A stretch of DNA of 64,000 nt from Endothia cerciana (taxonomy: Eukaryota > Ascomycota > Sordariomycetes > Diaporthales > Cryphonectriaceae), in the NCBI GenBank assembly GCA_026119935.1, contig JALRMH010000007.1, forward strand, positions 1 to 64,000, written 5' to 3'. A program made the translations under genes and the position numbers. The notes beneath the pieces are model-generated. The model made no database searches. It saw only the letters and a program-made list of their open reading frames with translations, and was not told the origin of the DNA. Of this stretch, positions 1-11,557 are shown in pieces (position 1 is the first letter of the stretch; each line of letters opens with the position of its first letter).

Positions 1-380
1 GAATATATTTGTCTTCATGTTTATTTTCTATACACGCTTACTTTTTGGACGAGTTCACCTGCAACTTAATACTCGCTAACACCCCCCCCCCCAAACAACA
101 ACAAAAAAAAAAAAAAAAAAAAAAAAAAAGGTGAAATGACCACCTTAACTTAACACACTAGTTTCAACAATCTCTCAAGAGAGTCATATTTCCTCGCGGA
201 TTCAAGATGGGCCTGAGATGGTTCTCAGGGCGCCTTCTCCGCCTTGTCCTCCTCCTGCTCACACGCCACAAGCTCTATGCCCACCACAACCTCAACATGC
301 GGCCCTCCTACACCATCTCCTGAACCCATGCGCGGGCACGCACACGTCCCCGCACTGAGACCAGCCTGGCCCCATAATTA
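1..380. other. left-edge non-coding stretch
   Basis: No supportable gene. It holds an 11-nt C run (82-92) followed by a 27-nt A run (103-129). A 38-codon open frame at 207 on the plus strand has no recognisable features. The stretch is the 3' flank of the minus-strand methyltransferase that ends at 381. Confidence 0.5.
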
Positions 381-1976
381 CTATTCCAGCGGCTTCTGCC
401 CAAACACGACAGAATAGGGCGCGTGCATGTGTATGCTCCTGTCGAACAGCTGCGCCCGGAACTCCTCGTGCAGGGCCCGGAACTCGTCCACCGTCACGGC
501 GCCCGTGTGCTGGACCATGACCTCGAAGGCGTCCCGGATCCCGAGGAAGGTCTCGCGGATACAGACGCCGGCGTTGCGCAGCCGGCGCCTCCTGGGCCAG
601 TCGCCGATCGGGACCATGATCACCTTCTCCTGGACGTTGACGAAGCCGGCCCGCTCCCTGTGGAGCGTGGGTGTGCCCCCACTGGTCAGCGGAGGGGCGG
701 GTTTTGGGCCGGGCAAGGCAAGCGGGGAAGGAACCTCGACGCGGGAAAGGGGGAAGGGCAACCTACAGCATGGACTTGAGCTTGCCGGCGAGGCGGGGGT
801 CCGAGTGCGGGCAGGTCGTCGCCATCGTCTTCTCGAGTAAGGACTCCCAGCGGAGCGCGACGTCGGTATAGGGCGGGTAGTCGGGACCCGGATCGACGTA
901 CTTGGTCCCGGTGCCCTGTTGGAATTCGATCCAGCCGCCGGGCTTCAGGGTCCTGTGTAGGGCGTCCGTGAACACCTTGCTGCATTCCAGACTGTGTGGG
1001 GAGATTCTCTCGGAAGGGGGGGATAGGGAAAAAAAAAAAAAAAGAGGGGGGGGGGGGCCTTCTTGATGTTTGCTTGAATGAACCTACCGCTTTGCGTTCT
1101 CTATCACCTTGGCAGGGTCTACTAATGCCCATGCCATCTCGCGGATGAAGACAAGGTCGGAGTCCTGTATGGACGGGTTGTCCCAGGCTGGCTGCACGCC
1201 TTCGTCTTCCGACGAAGCCTCGATATCTGCCTGGTAGTACCTCAGGTTATCCGGGACGAACTGGTGCTCCCTCGGCGTCATGTCGATGCCGTTCACTTCG
1301 GTCTCGGGATGGCGCTGCGCGACTATGGTCTTGCGTCAGAACCCTTGACCTGGCAGGCATTGGGGCTATGTGTAGGAAGGGGAACGCTCACTCTCTTCAA
1401 CGAAATAACCAAAGCCACAACCGATGTCCTGTGGTTCAACTGAACTCAGCCCGGTCCCGGACCCCTGGGGAACCGCAGGCGGCTCGCCACCAGAGAAGCA
1501 GAGCGTCGGTGTCACCCACCGTTATCCTCTTGGGGTCCTCCACGGGCGCGAGGTAAAGCTGGTCTTCCAGGAATTCCTTGAAGGCCAGGTGGAGGAAGTA
1601 CTCCCGCTGGGCCTCCTTATCGTCGATGGGCATCGCACTGGTCAGATGCGTGAGCAACTCCACCCGTCACCAACCATATCAGGGCCCGCCGGCGAGGTAC
1701 GCTGATGCGGTGCAGGGCCTGGACCTCAACATACTAGCTGTTTTTAAAAGTCTGGAAGCGCCTGGTACCGGAGGAGGCGTCAGCACCCCGGGTCGCACAT
1801 ATGAACCTGGGGGTCGTTATGTGTGGGTTTCCGCACCTGCCGATCATATACTTAACGGGGAACTGCTCGCCGTCCGCCGTCAGGTACGAGGGAGCCCCTC
1901 CGTCGAATAACGACGCACTGGACGCATTGCTGTCGACCGCCTGAGGCCCCTCGGTCACCATGATCGTCGATGTCAT
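381..1976 (-). CDS. LaeA-like SAM-dependent methyltransferase (TAM-domain type)
   Basis: Six exons, minus strand: 1837-1976, 1520-1637, 1392-1428, 1088-1322, 767-979, 381-657; total 1020 nt, 339 aa. The spliced protein carries a SAM-binding glycine loop (DIGCGFGYF, across exons 2-3), an acidic strand-2 end (NGIDMTP), a DLVFIREM post-II motif, and the LKPGGWIEFQ loop typical of the fungal TAM/LaeA-like class I methyltransferases. Family members are numerous in moulds; most have no assigned substrate and some sit in secondary-metabolite clusters, but no biosynthetic gene lies beside this one. The 37-nt third exon is needed to keep the SAM motif in frame, so a missed splice here would break the enzyme. 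Intron 4 holds a 12-nt G run on the plus strand. Class is sure; substrate unknown. Confidence 0.85.
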
Positions 1977-3290
1977 GAGGAAGGGTGGTCGCGAGAGGCA
2001 CCTCGATCTCGCAGGAGACGGCGTGCTTTTCTCCTCCTGTCCTTCCGGCTCCTTTCTTTTCTTCTTTTCTTTCTTCTTCTTGCGGCGGAGTCCCGGGCGA
2101 GAAGATATGCACGCGCGCTTCGCACCCCGAGAATTCCTACCAGCTTGAGGCGGCGCAACCCAGGTGACGGGTCCAGAGCCTCCCGGCGGGGGGGATGCCG
2201 AAGACGTGAAGGACCTCTGGAACGGCCGGGTTATGCTCTGCTATCTGCCCTCCGATACGAGCCTCCTGCTAGGCGGGCCTATAGAAAGCGAGAGGGAAGG
2301 GCTGCTGCGTGCGTCTTTTTGTCCCGAGGGAATGGGTCGGGTCCCAAGCCACTTCACGAGATCGGTGGTGCCTTGTCTCGAGGGCGGGCCGGACCCAGAT
2401 TCCCGGTATTCCGTACTGTACACTGCAACAGCAAGCAGCGGCAGAGGGGTGGGAGGCCCACCGGGGTCCTCTGGAGGAGGGGGGAGGGAGGGGGTGGCCC
2501 CCCCGCCCGCCGGCAACAGGAGCCCTGGGCATACAAGTCAGAATGTCACCTGCCCAGGTGGGCTGGCCGGAAAAGGCTAAGCCGCGGCCCTCGGGCGGTG
2601 ATTTCTGTCAGCCCGGGCCGATGGGCGTCTCCCCAAGTTTACCTGTGGTATGAGCGTGACCGGCGTGGGCCGCCAAGGACGACGTGCGATGCCCCTCTCG
2701 CGCCAGGCGGCTTGAATATGCCCTCATGGCGGTGGTTGTGTAGACTGCGATCTGGTGTTGCGTAAGAAGAGGTAGACATGACACGGCGGCGGTGGTGACC
2801 AGACCTCGGTCCAGCGGGGCCTGTAGCGTTCCAAGACAACCCTGCCCAGTGACCAGACCGGGGGGGCAGGGCTGTACGCAATGCGCACACTCCAGGTGAT
2901 AAGAGGATATGAGTCTCGACTTTAGTTGAGGACATCTCACGGTCATGGCGATGGTTGCGGGGATCCACCCGTTCTTGGCATATCAAGACTCGGGGGTGCT
3001 GCACCAGGAGACTTCGGATCAAGATTGCTTCTCGCGCGGTGGGCGGCTGGTCCTGCTTGCTATGGATTGCGCGATAGCTACAACTCCCGCACCGGACATC
3101 GGCATCACCTCCCGCGTCCGCTTCCGTCATATCTCGGCACGCCCCCGTCCTCAGAGCCTCTTGGCCACTCGATCACCATTCGCAAGATCATAGTCCGTTT
3201 GGGTGGAGAGAACCTGGTTGAGGGTGGTGCCTCTCCCGTTTAGGGTTTGGGTTTGGATGCTCGGGAGTCCACGAGCGGGCGTGGTGACAA
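1977..3290. other. gene-poor spacer
   Basis: Upstream of the minus-strand methyltransferase there is a C/T-rich then GC-rich stretch. Several overlapping open frames of 60-200 codons occur on both strands (largest 2145-2765 plus, 2639-3130 minus), but they are low-complexity, arginine/glycine/proline rich and resemble no family I know. I see nothing supportable. Confidence 0.4.
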
Positions 3291-3760
3291 CATGGCAGAC
3301 CCAAATTGTTGTGGTTGTCAACCGGACCTCGACAGCCCTGTTGTCGGTGTCTGCAGCGCTGCGTTTCTACACCCGCATACGATACGCCTCCAAGGTACGG
3401 ACTTGACGATTGGCTCTATGCTGGTGCTTCTGTTGGTAGCTCTTGCGAACTCACAGTAACCCGAGCCGACCCTGAAACCCCCAAGATTCTTCTTCCTGGC
3501 AACCGCGACGATCCGACAGGTCGCCACGTATGCTCACCTCTATCGATATGTTCACGCCAGCCATAGGAGAAGGCTGAATGGAGCCTGTAGTGAACAAAGC
3601 CTGGGCTAGGGCGTCGAGGCCTTGGACCCTGGATCATATCCTCACATCGAATATCTTGTTTTATGGTGGGAGACGTTGCCGCATTGCTCGCAGAGGCCTT
3701 GTCACAAAACCTCCGCTGGTCTCTACTGTTGCACCTGGTATTCCACCGGTGGCAGGAGGC
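3291..3760 (+). pseudogene. decayed fungal rhodopsin-fold (Pth11-like) integral membrane protein
   Basis: From about 3294 one plus frame reads a hydrophobic TM1-like stretch (QIVVVVN...ALLSVSAALRFYTRIRYASK) and a second frame immediately continues YGLDDWLYAGA. Together these match the TM1-loop-TM2 signature of the fungal rhodopsin/Pth11-like family (normally LRFYxRxR...xGLDDWL). The two pieces are joined by one base where an intact gene needs a multiple of three, and no intron fits. Further on, LDHILTSNILFY (near 3630-3665) resembles the next conserved segment but is followed by stops and frame changes. No open frame spans the expected 350 or so residues. Read as a pseudogene; the match rests on short motifs only. 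Confidence 0.4.
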
Positions 3761-4836
3761 TTTGATTGTGCCGGCGTCGAGCGCATTCGCCCCCTTATGT
3801 GTCGGCAGGAAGAGGGATCTGAACGTCTCGGATGACCTGTACTGTGATCCATGAAGGCGATTACTGATCGGCGACGGCCTGAAGTTGCGGCGATCATCAC
3901 CTGCACCACGTGCAAAACTTATGCCGCGGCGTGGGCTCTCGCATTGAGGGCATCTGCGACGGCGGGAGGATACTTCCAATAATGTATTACAGCAAGAGCC
4001 CCCCCTTCCCCTTTGTTTCCCCCCTTGGGTTGTTGTTCTTGTAGTTCAACTTGCCTGACCCCGCCTAGAGGGCAGCAGGGTATATCAAAGGCTTGGATAC
4101 CGAAACAGGCAGGCTTCTATTGCTGGTGTCCAGGGCGGCGGGACCTGGTGTGGTTGTGTTGAGGTGTTGAGGTTGAGGTTGAAGTTGAACCGGCCGGATA
4201 CGGGGTCAGGAATCGACCGGGGCCGCTGTTCCAGGAGGCTATGTACTAACTATAGTACTGCTTGTAGGTATAGCAGGTACTTTGTACGTACCGGCCGCAG
4301 AAATCGCTGTGACGTCTGTGTGCCGTCCCCCAAGACCCTGCACGGTTGCACTAACAATCGACTCCGCAGCGCGTCTTAGCAGGACCGCAGACCGCACCGC
4401 GTCTTGATTCCCGCGCAGTATACAGCCTCCTACTGATCTCGCCCACATCACCCCGAATTTCCTCTCTGCCTGTCATAGCCACAGTCCTACCTCTGTTCCT
4501 GTCTTCACACGATCAACATTCGACATACTGTACATAGGCTCTGCAGCCCTGCCTTTTTGAGCGCATCATTCGAGCATTATAGCGCCGTTCTTGATCCTCC
4601 CAGTCGCGTCGCGTCAACCCCACCCCCTGGCATCACAGCAGCATTGTCCGTCCAGCATCTGACATCCACGCTCGCGTTGCGATTCACTTCGATAGACTGA
4701 ACCTGACCATCGCCATCCCGATCCTGCACGGCGACGAGCGGCACCCCCCCCCCCTCTGCCCCTGTTCAGCCTACCAGAGAGGTCCTATGCATCGGCAATG
4801 CAAACCAGCAGACGCGTCCAGTCACGATAATTAGCC
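3761..4836. other. intergenic, includes CDC45 upstream region
   Basis: No coding frame supported. A G/T-rich patch at 4150-4200 has repeated GTTGAGG words. The last 250 bp before CDC45 are C-rich and pyrimidine-rich, as is common in fungal 5' leaders. Confidence 0.4.
4812..4817. promoter_or_regulatory. MCB-like ACGCGT box before CDC45
   Basis: A palindromic ACGCGT hexamer lies 20 bp upstream of the CDC45 start codon. In yeasts this is the MBF (Mbp1-Swi6) site that drives G1/S genes, including replication genes. Its closeness to the ATG suggests it may sit in the leader rather than the promoter, so function is only inferred. Confidence 0.3.
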
Positions 4837-7511
4837 ATGTATCTACCGCGTTCTCTGCTCTCCAAGTTCTACTTGCACCTCACAAGCACTCGCCACCCTC
4901 TCTCGCCACCCGTCCTCCTCCTCGTCGCTCTCGAGCCCGACGCTCTCTGCGCCTGCAGAATCCTCACCCGACTCCTTAAGAACGACTACATCCCCCACAA
5001 GATCCAGCCCGTGGCCGGCTATGGAGACCTCGAGCGCGTCGGCAGGGAGCTGGTCAGCCCCATGATGGAGCAGAACGGCGGGGCAGGTGGTGTGGTCGTC
5101 TGTCTAGGGGTAGGGGGCATGGTGGACCTGGGCACCGTGCTTGGCCTGGAGCTCGAGGGCGAGGAGACGTCATTTGGCGGCGTCGAGGTCTGGCTCATCG
5201 ACTCGCGCCGACCTTGGAATCTGGGGAACGTGTTCGGCGGCTTTCCCCTCGAGCCCGAAACAGAAGTCGCGTCTAGCTACCAGGCCCGCACGCCCAAAGG
5301 TGTGACGGGCGGCAGGATCGATCGTTCGTACAAGCCGGGGAAAGGTGGGATCGTGGTCTTCGACGATGGTGATATCGAAGACGGGCTCGCACCGCAGAAC
5401 GAGGCGTACATGGCTCTCATGGGGATGCCCGATTTCGAGGATGACGGCGAGGATCTTGGCGACAGTGATTCCGAAAGTGTTGAAGAAGACGGGGACGACT
5501 CTTTCGAGGCTGCACCCCACGCCGGCCAGAAGCGGAAGTCTTGGTCTGACCAAGACGCGGAGGATGAGAGTGATGACGACGACAGACCCCGGCAGAGGAG
5601 ACGGAGCAACTCCTCCAGCTCAATACCTGAATCCCCGGAGCGCCCAAAGCAGCGTGGGCTAATTTCCATCCGCGAGCAGGCGCTCATGTCCTCGGATGCG
5701 CAGGACGAGGATCCACCAGCTGCTGCCCAGCCCCCTAAAGGACCTTCAGCGCGGACTTTGAGGAGACGCCTTCTCCGGCTGAGACGGCAAAATGAGTCTA
5801 TTCTGCGGGACTACTATCGCAATGGTACACAGTACTCCGAACCAATCTCGTCGATGGTCTATTCTCTGGCTTCCGAACTCGGTCGTGAGGACAATGATAT
5901 CCTCTGGCTGGCTATCGTTGGTGTAACATCAATGGAACTTTACGGCCGGTCATCAGCAGGGGTTGCCGTGCTGGTGAGGAGCTCCGGGTCCAAGAACACA
6001 TCCGGCTGGCTAGGCATGCGCGGTGCCCGGATACGACAGCTTCTACGTGACGAAGTGCGCCGGCTGAACCCACCAGAACTCAGCAGCAGCAGCCACAGCG
6101 GAAGACTGCTGCCGGAAGCAGTCGGTGTCATCCCAACAACAGCGCGAAGCCCGGAGGACCACAGCATTCGTCTGTCACCCGAGCCACGACTCTTGATGGT
6201 CAGGCATTGGAGTCTATACGACGCTTTGTTGCACTCACCTTACATCTTCTCACGCTTAAAGACATACGGCGAGCCCGGCCTCAAGCGTCTCCACAAATTT
6301 CTTGCCAAGATAGGGATCAGTCTTGTTCAGTGCAAGCAAAACTACGCGCACATGGACATCGGGCTCAAGCGGGAACTCCGTTCGAAATTACTAAAACAGG
6401 GACCCCTATATAAGCTTGACGACCTTGTTCCGGCTGTTGAGACGGATGGCAAAGACCGAAATGGCGCGAAAGATGGCTGGGGCTTTGTGAGGAGCTGGGG
6501 ATGGCGAGCAACGCTAAGTGCGCAGGACGTTGGTGTGGTCATCGGAGCTCTTCTCGAAGTAGGGAAACATGCCACTCTGGCCAACCCTACGGTACAGGAT
6601 AGCTCATCCCAAATCGTGGATGATGTCGATGACGCTCTCATTGAGCAAGGCGAAGAGTGGGTCCCTAGATTCTGGGATGCGTTCGATGCACTGGAAAAGT
6701 AAGTTCTCTAAACCGGTCAAAGTCCATTATTGATTTTTTTTTGGAAAAGCCGGCACTGACACTCTTAAGTATTGAGGCGCTCAAACAGGGCCTGCCAACA
6801 GCACAGTTCCTTCACAGGGCAATTTTCAACACCGGTACTGCCCTTCTGCGGAAGAAGCAAATTAAACACCTGATGTCGTTCCGCATGTGCGTTGTCAAGG
6901 ACAGTGCCGAAGCAGCAATCTTTAATCATCCAGGGGCGCTGATGAAGCTTGCATTATGGATTGGTGAAGCCCTGGCCGAACAGGAGAAGGAAGCCACCGG
7001 CCGGCTTGCCCAAGGCGGGCGTGGTACACCCCTAGTTGTGGCCAGCCTGAACGAAAAGCGCAGCGTGTACACCATCGTCGGCACGGGTGGCGGAGGCGGT
7101 CCGGACATCGCCTTCCTGGACAAGGAGGTCCGGCAGAAGAAGGAACAGGCAAAGCAGGAGAAGGCCAAGGCCAAAGAGGAGAGCAGGCGCAGCAAGGAGA
7201 AGATCCGCGAGGGGAAGAGAGCCGCTCGACGAGCTAGTAGAGGAGACGACGAGGACGAAGAAGATGATCCCGAGGACGAGACCGAGTCTGAAGGCTCTGA
7301 CGCATCAGACTCGGACTCTGACGATGAAGACGACGCACCCCGAGGCAAGGGTTTCGGCCTAAACAGATTCGGCACGGCCTTTCAGGATGTCATTGCTGAG
7401 ACGAGCGCCCGTGTCCGCATCGACAGCTTCGAACACTGCGTAGTGGAAGTGCGGAAAGAGGATCTCTCCGGATTCCTGGAGAGCCTGTCTTCCAAGGTTG
7501 TCGTTGGCTAA
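4837..7511 (+). CDS. CDC45: CDC45 DNA replication initiation factor
   Basis: Two exons, 4837-6698 and 6770-7511 (intron 71 bp, donor GTAAGT), 867 aa. Cdc45 is the GAN/DHH-related subunit of the CMG helicase (Cdc45-Mcm2-7-GINS) that unwinds DNA at replication forks. The N-terminus (MYLPRSLLSKFY...LKNDYIPHKIQPVAGYGDLE) is the conserved Cdc45 start, with the degenerate DHH-like fold following. Residues about 180-260 form the acidic Asp/Glu/Ser linker typical of the family. The second half holds QFLHRAIFNTGTALLRKKQIKHL, conserved in Cdc45. A second Lys/Glu-rich coiled segment and acidic run (about residues 750-820) is a fungal insertion. Length fits fungal orthologues. An MCB-like box lies just upstream. 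Confidence 0.96.
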
Positions 7512-8584
7512 TCGATAGGGGCCTGGTCGGCTTTTGCTTTTCGCTCATCAGGGCTTAGAGAGGGCAGTGACATTTGGCATTTGTGACAGCTGGGAGTTGA
7601 GGCCCTTTTGCCCTTATATGATCCCCAGACCAGTGGCATCAAGCAGCAGAAAACGCGGGTGGTGGAAATTGCTTAGCATTGGCGTGGCCAGGTTTACATG
7701 GGCGAGTACATGATTGGTGATGAGCTGTCTCTGGACAAGGAGAGCGAGGAGCATGTGATCTGGGAATATTCCTATTTTGTCTACTTGCTAATGATACATA
7801 CTATGTCATGAAGGGGGCAGAGACTCTGGCGCAGTGACGTTGTCATCCTCTCTCCCCTTTCCTTCGTCTTTCCGCCGGTCCCTCCGTCCACGCCAGCGCG
7901 GCATGTCATTTGCAAGCCCTCGCTCTTCTCGAGCGTGTCCGGAAGTGCTGAGGCGATTTAGGCTCGAGCTTCCAGTCCCCCGCTTTCATCCGCCAGCCTC
8001 ATTTTCCAAACGGGCTTCTTCGTCCTCATTCAGGACTACGAACCCTGAGCGGTCACCCCTCTCGATCACGTTGTATGGCTACTTATGGCGAGTATTCTTG
8101 GGCGCTTAGTCCCTGTGTGATTCCCCCAGGGTCATTGATGAGCACTGATACGGATAGGTAGACTCGTCCCCGGTCCAGGAGACCTCAACAACTAAAAGAC
8201 AAGACGAAGCAGGGGGCTGTGCCGCAGGGTCCTATCCCGCCGAGGCATGACCAGTAGGAGATTACCCCGTTGCGGAAGGACCCTGTTCATAAGCACTATC
8301 TCGACCTACTGAAGCTTAATGCAGGGTGGATCAGCTCTGTACGTGTGTGCGTACAACGTGGTTCGATATCAACCTGGCATCGACATGCGCTCCAGCCGTG
8401 CAGTTACCATTGAGGATGCAACATTGCCGAACCCCAACAGGTGTACCATCTGAAGCTGAAATGTCCTGGGAGACCACGACAGCTCACAGGATGCATCGTT
8501 GAAGGTTCATCTTACCATTATTCTTCCACCGTTTCCCCCAAGTCTCTCAGCCTTCCTTCGAAATCGCGCTGTTCTCTTACGCGG
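7512..8584. other. intergenic
   Basis: Between CDC45 and the broken dehydrogenase. One 91-codon frame (7834-8109) is serine/arginine rich and unrecognised. Nothing else seen. Confidence 0.4.
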
Positions 8585-9425
8585 CCTGGACCCAATACTT
8601 CCCACCAGCCGGACCCCTGAAGGAAGCCAACCTTCCCCAGCCAAGCCGGCAAGGTCTTTGTCGTGACAGGCGGATCCGGCGGCGTGGGCTACGGGACATC
8701 AAGGATCCTCCATGGCGCCGGCGGCAGGGTCTACATGCTCACCCGGTCGCGGAAGAACGCCCAGGATGCCATCGCCAGCATCGAGGCTCACTACGAGGCC
8801 CAGCCTGGCCACCCCGGGGGAAGGAGAGAGCGGCAGCAGGGGGGCAGCCTGCACTTCATCCACCCGGACATGACAGACAGGCAGACCTCGCGGCGGTGAG
8901 GACGGCCGCGGCGGGGTTCCTGTCGCGCGAGGGGGGGCCTCGACGTCCTCTTCAAAAACGCCGGCACCGGCGCCGTGTGCGCCGTCTGGCCTGCGAGCCT
9001 GCTGGTCGACACGGGGTCGCCGGAGGGCGGCGTCAGGCCGGAGCTCGTGCGCGGCGGGCGCCCCCCGGGGGGGGGGGAGGGGGTTCTCGTCCACGGAGCT
9101 GTACAGCCCGTCCAAGGCGGCGTGCTGCACGTCGCGGGCAACCCGGGCAACCTGACGACGGGGATCTGGCGGGGGCAGCCGCGGTGGCTGATGTGGACCC
9201 TGCGCTGGGTCCCTCAGGACCCGGTACACGGCGCGGAGACGCATCTCTTCATGGCGTTTCTCCGGGGACGTGAGGCCTGAGGACGCGGCGGCGGGGCGGT
9301 ACGTGATCCCGGATGGGCGGTGGCACCCGGGGCAGAGGGAGGACTTGGTGATGGCGCTGAAGGGGAAGGACGAGGGTGGGAGCGGAAGGGCTGGCGAGGA
9401 GAGGGTGAGGGGGTTCGTGGATTAG
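8585..9425 (+). pseudogene. short-chain dehydrogenase/reductase, frameshifted
   Basis: Successive pieces of one SDR protein appear in order but in shifting frames. The leader FPPAGPLKEANLP is followed by the Rossmann loop GKVFVVTGGSGGVGYG, the HPDM...DLAAV segment, LDVLFKNAG (NAG motif), the catalytic YSPSK (YxxxK), GNLTTGIWR, and a C-terminus reading RYVIPDGRWHPGQ ending at the TAG at 9423. At least five frame changes are needed (near 8638, 8875, 8933, 9020-9100, 9258), and roughly 60 residues between NAG and YxxxK are missing. It resembles fungal dehydrogenases of the WW-domain-oxidoreductase/retinol-dehydrogenase-like group. Two frame breaks fall in long G runs (8930s, 9066-9077), where assembly error is possible, but the internal loss and the other shifts argue for a real pseudogene. 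Confidence 0.8.
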
Positions 9426-10500
9426 GGAGGCCGAGCAAGAGTGTGCGCCATTGGTTGCCCTCGAGAGGTTTGCTGACCTGACGGATCGGCATAGCATATC
9501 TCGCATACGGCATGGGGTCGATGCGAGGGGCAAGCCGCTTCCCCGGTGCCTCCATGAGAGCGACGCTTGCTGCGTGGGGTTTCCTCTGGAGGCCTCGCCC
9601 CCCCCCCCCCCCCCAAACGAAGTTGCAAGGCGGCCCGCCTCGTCAATCCTCAAGCGCTCACTCCACGTAAATCCCCTAGATCCATTTTTTCGAATCTGCG
9701 CAATCGTTCTTGCTTTTCCCAGCGCCCCGTCCGCGTCAACCCTCCGACGGCCATGTCCATAAGGCTGTCAGCTCCGTGCCAGAGGTCAGAAGTGTCCCAA
9801 GCCATCGGGTCCTAAAATCCCACGGCATGAATAGCTGAAATTGCTGCTCGATACCACAAAGGACAAAAGGTGTGGCTTCGTCTCCCAATAGCCTTGCAGA
9901 GATGGCAATATGAGGCTGACACACTCCCTAGGGCTGTACCTCCAGGATACTAAGGTAGCTGTTTCTCACGCAACCCAGCTCAAGGTGCATCTGACGATCC
10001 CATGAACGAACTATTGAGGCCCTGGCGCTTCCCCCCCCTCCCCCCCCCCCAACGTTGTGCTGCCTCGAGGTCAGGCTAGAAGGCTCAGATCATACCTTAG
10101 GGGCCATATCTCAACAAAGAACAGCTGTGCCTTGTGCAACCTGGCCCGAGGGCCTTTCAACAAACACCCAGTAAGGCCTCGATGCTTCCCCGGCGATATG
10201 GCGTCTCTTTGTCAGGCTGAGAGCTCGAATCATACCCCAGGGTGCAGCTCGCCCCCACGTTAGTAACGGCCGGCAAGGGCCCATGATCCTTTGAAAGATT
10301 GCGGGACGGAATCTCTGGCCAGAAGTCGATATATATTTATGTATATATTCTCATATATATATATATAGGCATGCCAGTGGGACGTCTGTGCCACCGGGGT
10401 GTAGAACCACATCCTCAAGCCCCGAACTCCAAACGCCCACAATTCTTGACCCTTACGGGACACTGAAAAGTCCCCCCCCCCCCGCTACCGTGACTGCACA
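9426..10500. other. intergenic with long C runs
   Basis: Contains a 17-nt C run (9598-9614), C runs at 10031-10038, 10040-10050 and 10472-10483, and an AT-repeat patch (10328-10367). Two imperfect copies of a roughly 30-nt word (near 10068 and 10213, core GTCAGGCT...AATCATACC) lie 145 bp apart. No gene supported. Confidence 0.4.
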
Positions 10501-11557
10501 ATGACGGCCCCTACCAGTAAGCAATGGGCAGACGGCCCCTTTGAGCTGATACCCGCGTCCACCACGGGATGCAAGGCAAGCGCCCCGATCCCCAGCAGCG
10601 TAGCCTCACGAGGGGTCTGCACTACTCCCAGGGCTAACGTGTAGACGCAGCCGGGCCAGAGGGTCAAAGACTGCCAACAGCTCGCGGAGGAGATGATCAT
10701 CCTACACAACATAATCATCCGGGGGGTCAACAGCATATACCTCCAGTGCGTCAACATCGAGACCAGATCCCCAGAGTCCATCCCGGATTTCCTTGAATAT
10801 GCCCAGCTGTGGGTAGTCCTTGGTGAGCATCTCGACCCCCCCCCCCCGGACACGTTCCAGTCACCCTGGGAGCGCTGATCTGACGCCCGGTCCCCCCTCC
10901 GCCTCCCTCCCCCCAGTCCACGAGCACCATGACAACGAGGAGACCATGGTGTTCCCGCAGATTGAGGAGCTGGTCGGCGTGCCCGGGCTGATGTCACCAA
11001 ACGTCGAGCAGCACGCGGCGTTCCACGGCGGCCTCGAGGCGCTCGACACGTACATCAGGTCCGTGAAGGACGGCAGCGCCGGGTACGACGGCGGCAGGAT
11101 CCGGGAGATCATTGACTCGTTCATGCCGGTGCTGCGGGAGCACCTCCACGACGAGATCCGGACGCTGCTGGCGCTGGACAGGTACGAGGACAGGTGCGAC
11201 TGGGCGGCGTGGCTCAGGATGACACACGCGGAGATCGTGGCCAAGATGCAGGCCGACCCGGACACCAAGGTAAGCAGGCCCTTTGCGCCGCGCCGTGATA
11301 CACCCGGCCGCCCACCGTCCACCACCCCCGGCGTCGGATCGCTGATGATGGGTTTGTTGCAGCATACCTCGATGCCGATGTTCATGCACCTCCACGACGG
11401 CACCTTCGACAGCGACTCGCTGCCTGTATGGCCCGTGATGCCGTGGGTCGCCAGGGTGGTGATCTCGTGGATATATGACCGGAAGCACAAGAGCTGGTGG
11501 CGCTTTGCTCCCTGTGACATCGGCAGTAGACCCCAGGCGCTCCCATTTTCGGATTGA
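10501..11557 (+). CDS. hemerythrin-like HHE-domain protein
   Basis: Four exons: 10501-10575, 10645-10822, 10917-11269, 11363-11557; 801 nt, 266 aa. The fold is a four-helix hemerythrin HHE cation-binding domain, expected to bind a di-iron centre with His and Glu/Asp ligands. Visible candidates are LHNIIIRG, HEHHDNEE, EQHAAFH and EHLHDEI in order, at the spacing of fungal HHE proteins. The C-terminal exon (MPWVARVVISWIYDRKHKSWWRFAPCD) is typical of the mould subfamily. The first intron needs a GC donor (AAG|GCAAGC) paired with a TAG acceptor preceded by a GCTAACG branch-like word; the other three junctions are GT-AG. Role in the cell is not established for these fungal members; iron/oxygen binding is inferred from the family. 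Confidence 0.82.

Noticed and set aside
3236..3256. TTTAGGG/TTTGGG words resembling telomere repeats
   Set aside because: Only a single TTAGGG unit with degenerate neighbours; no array.
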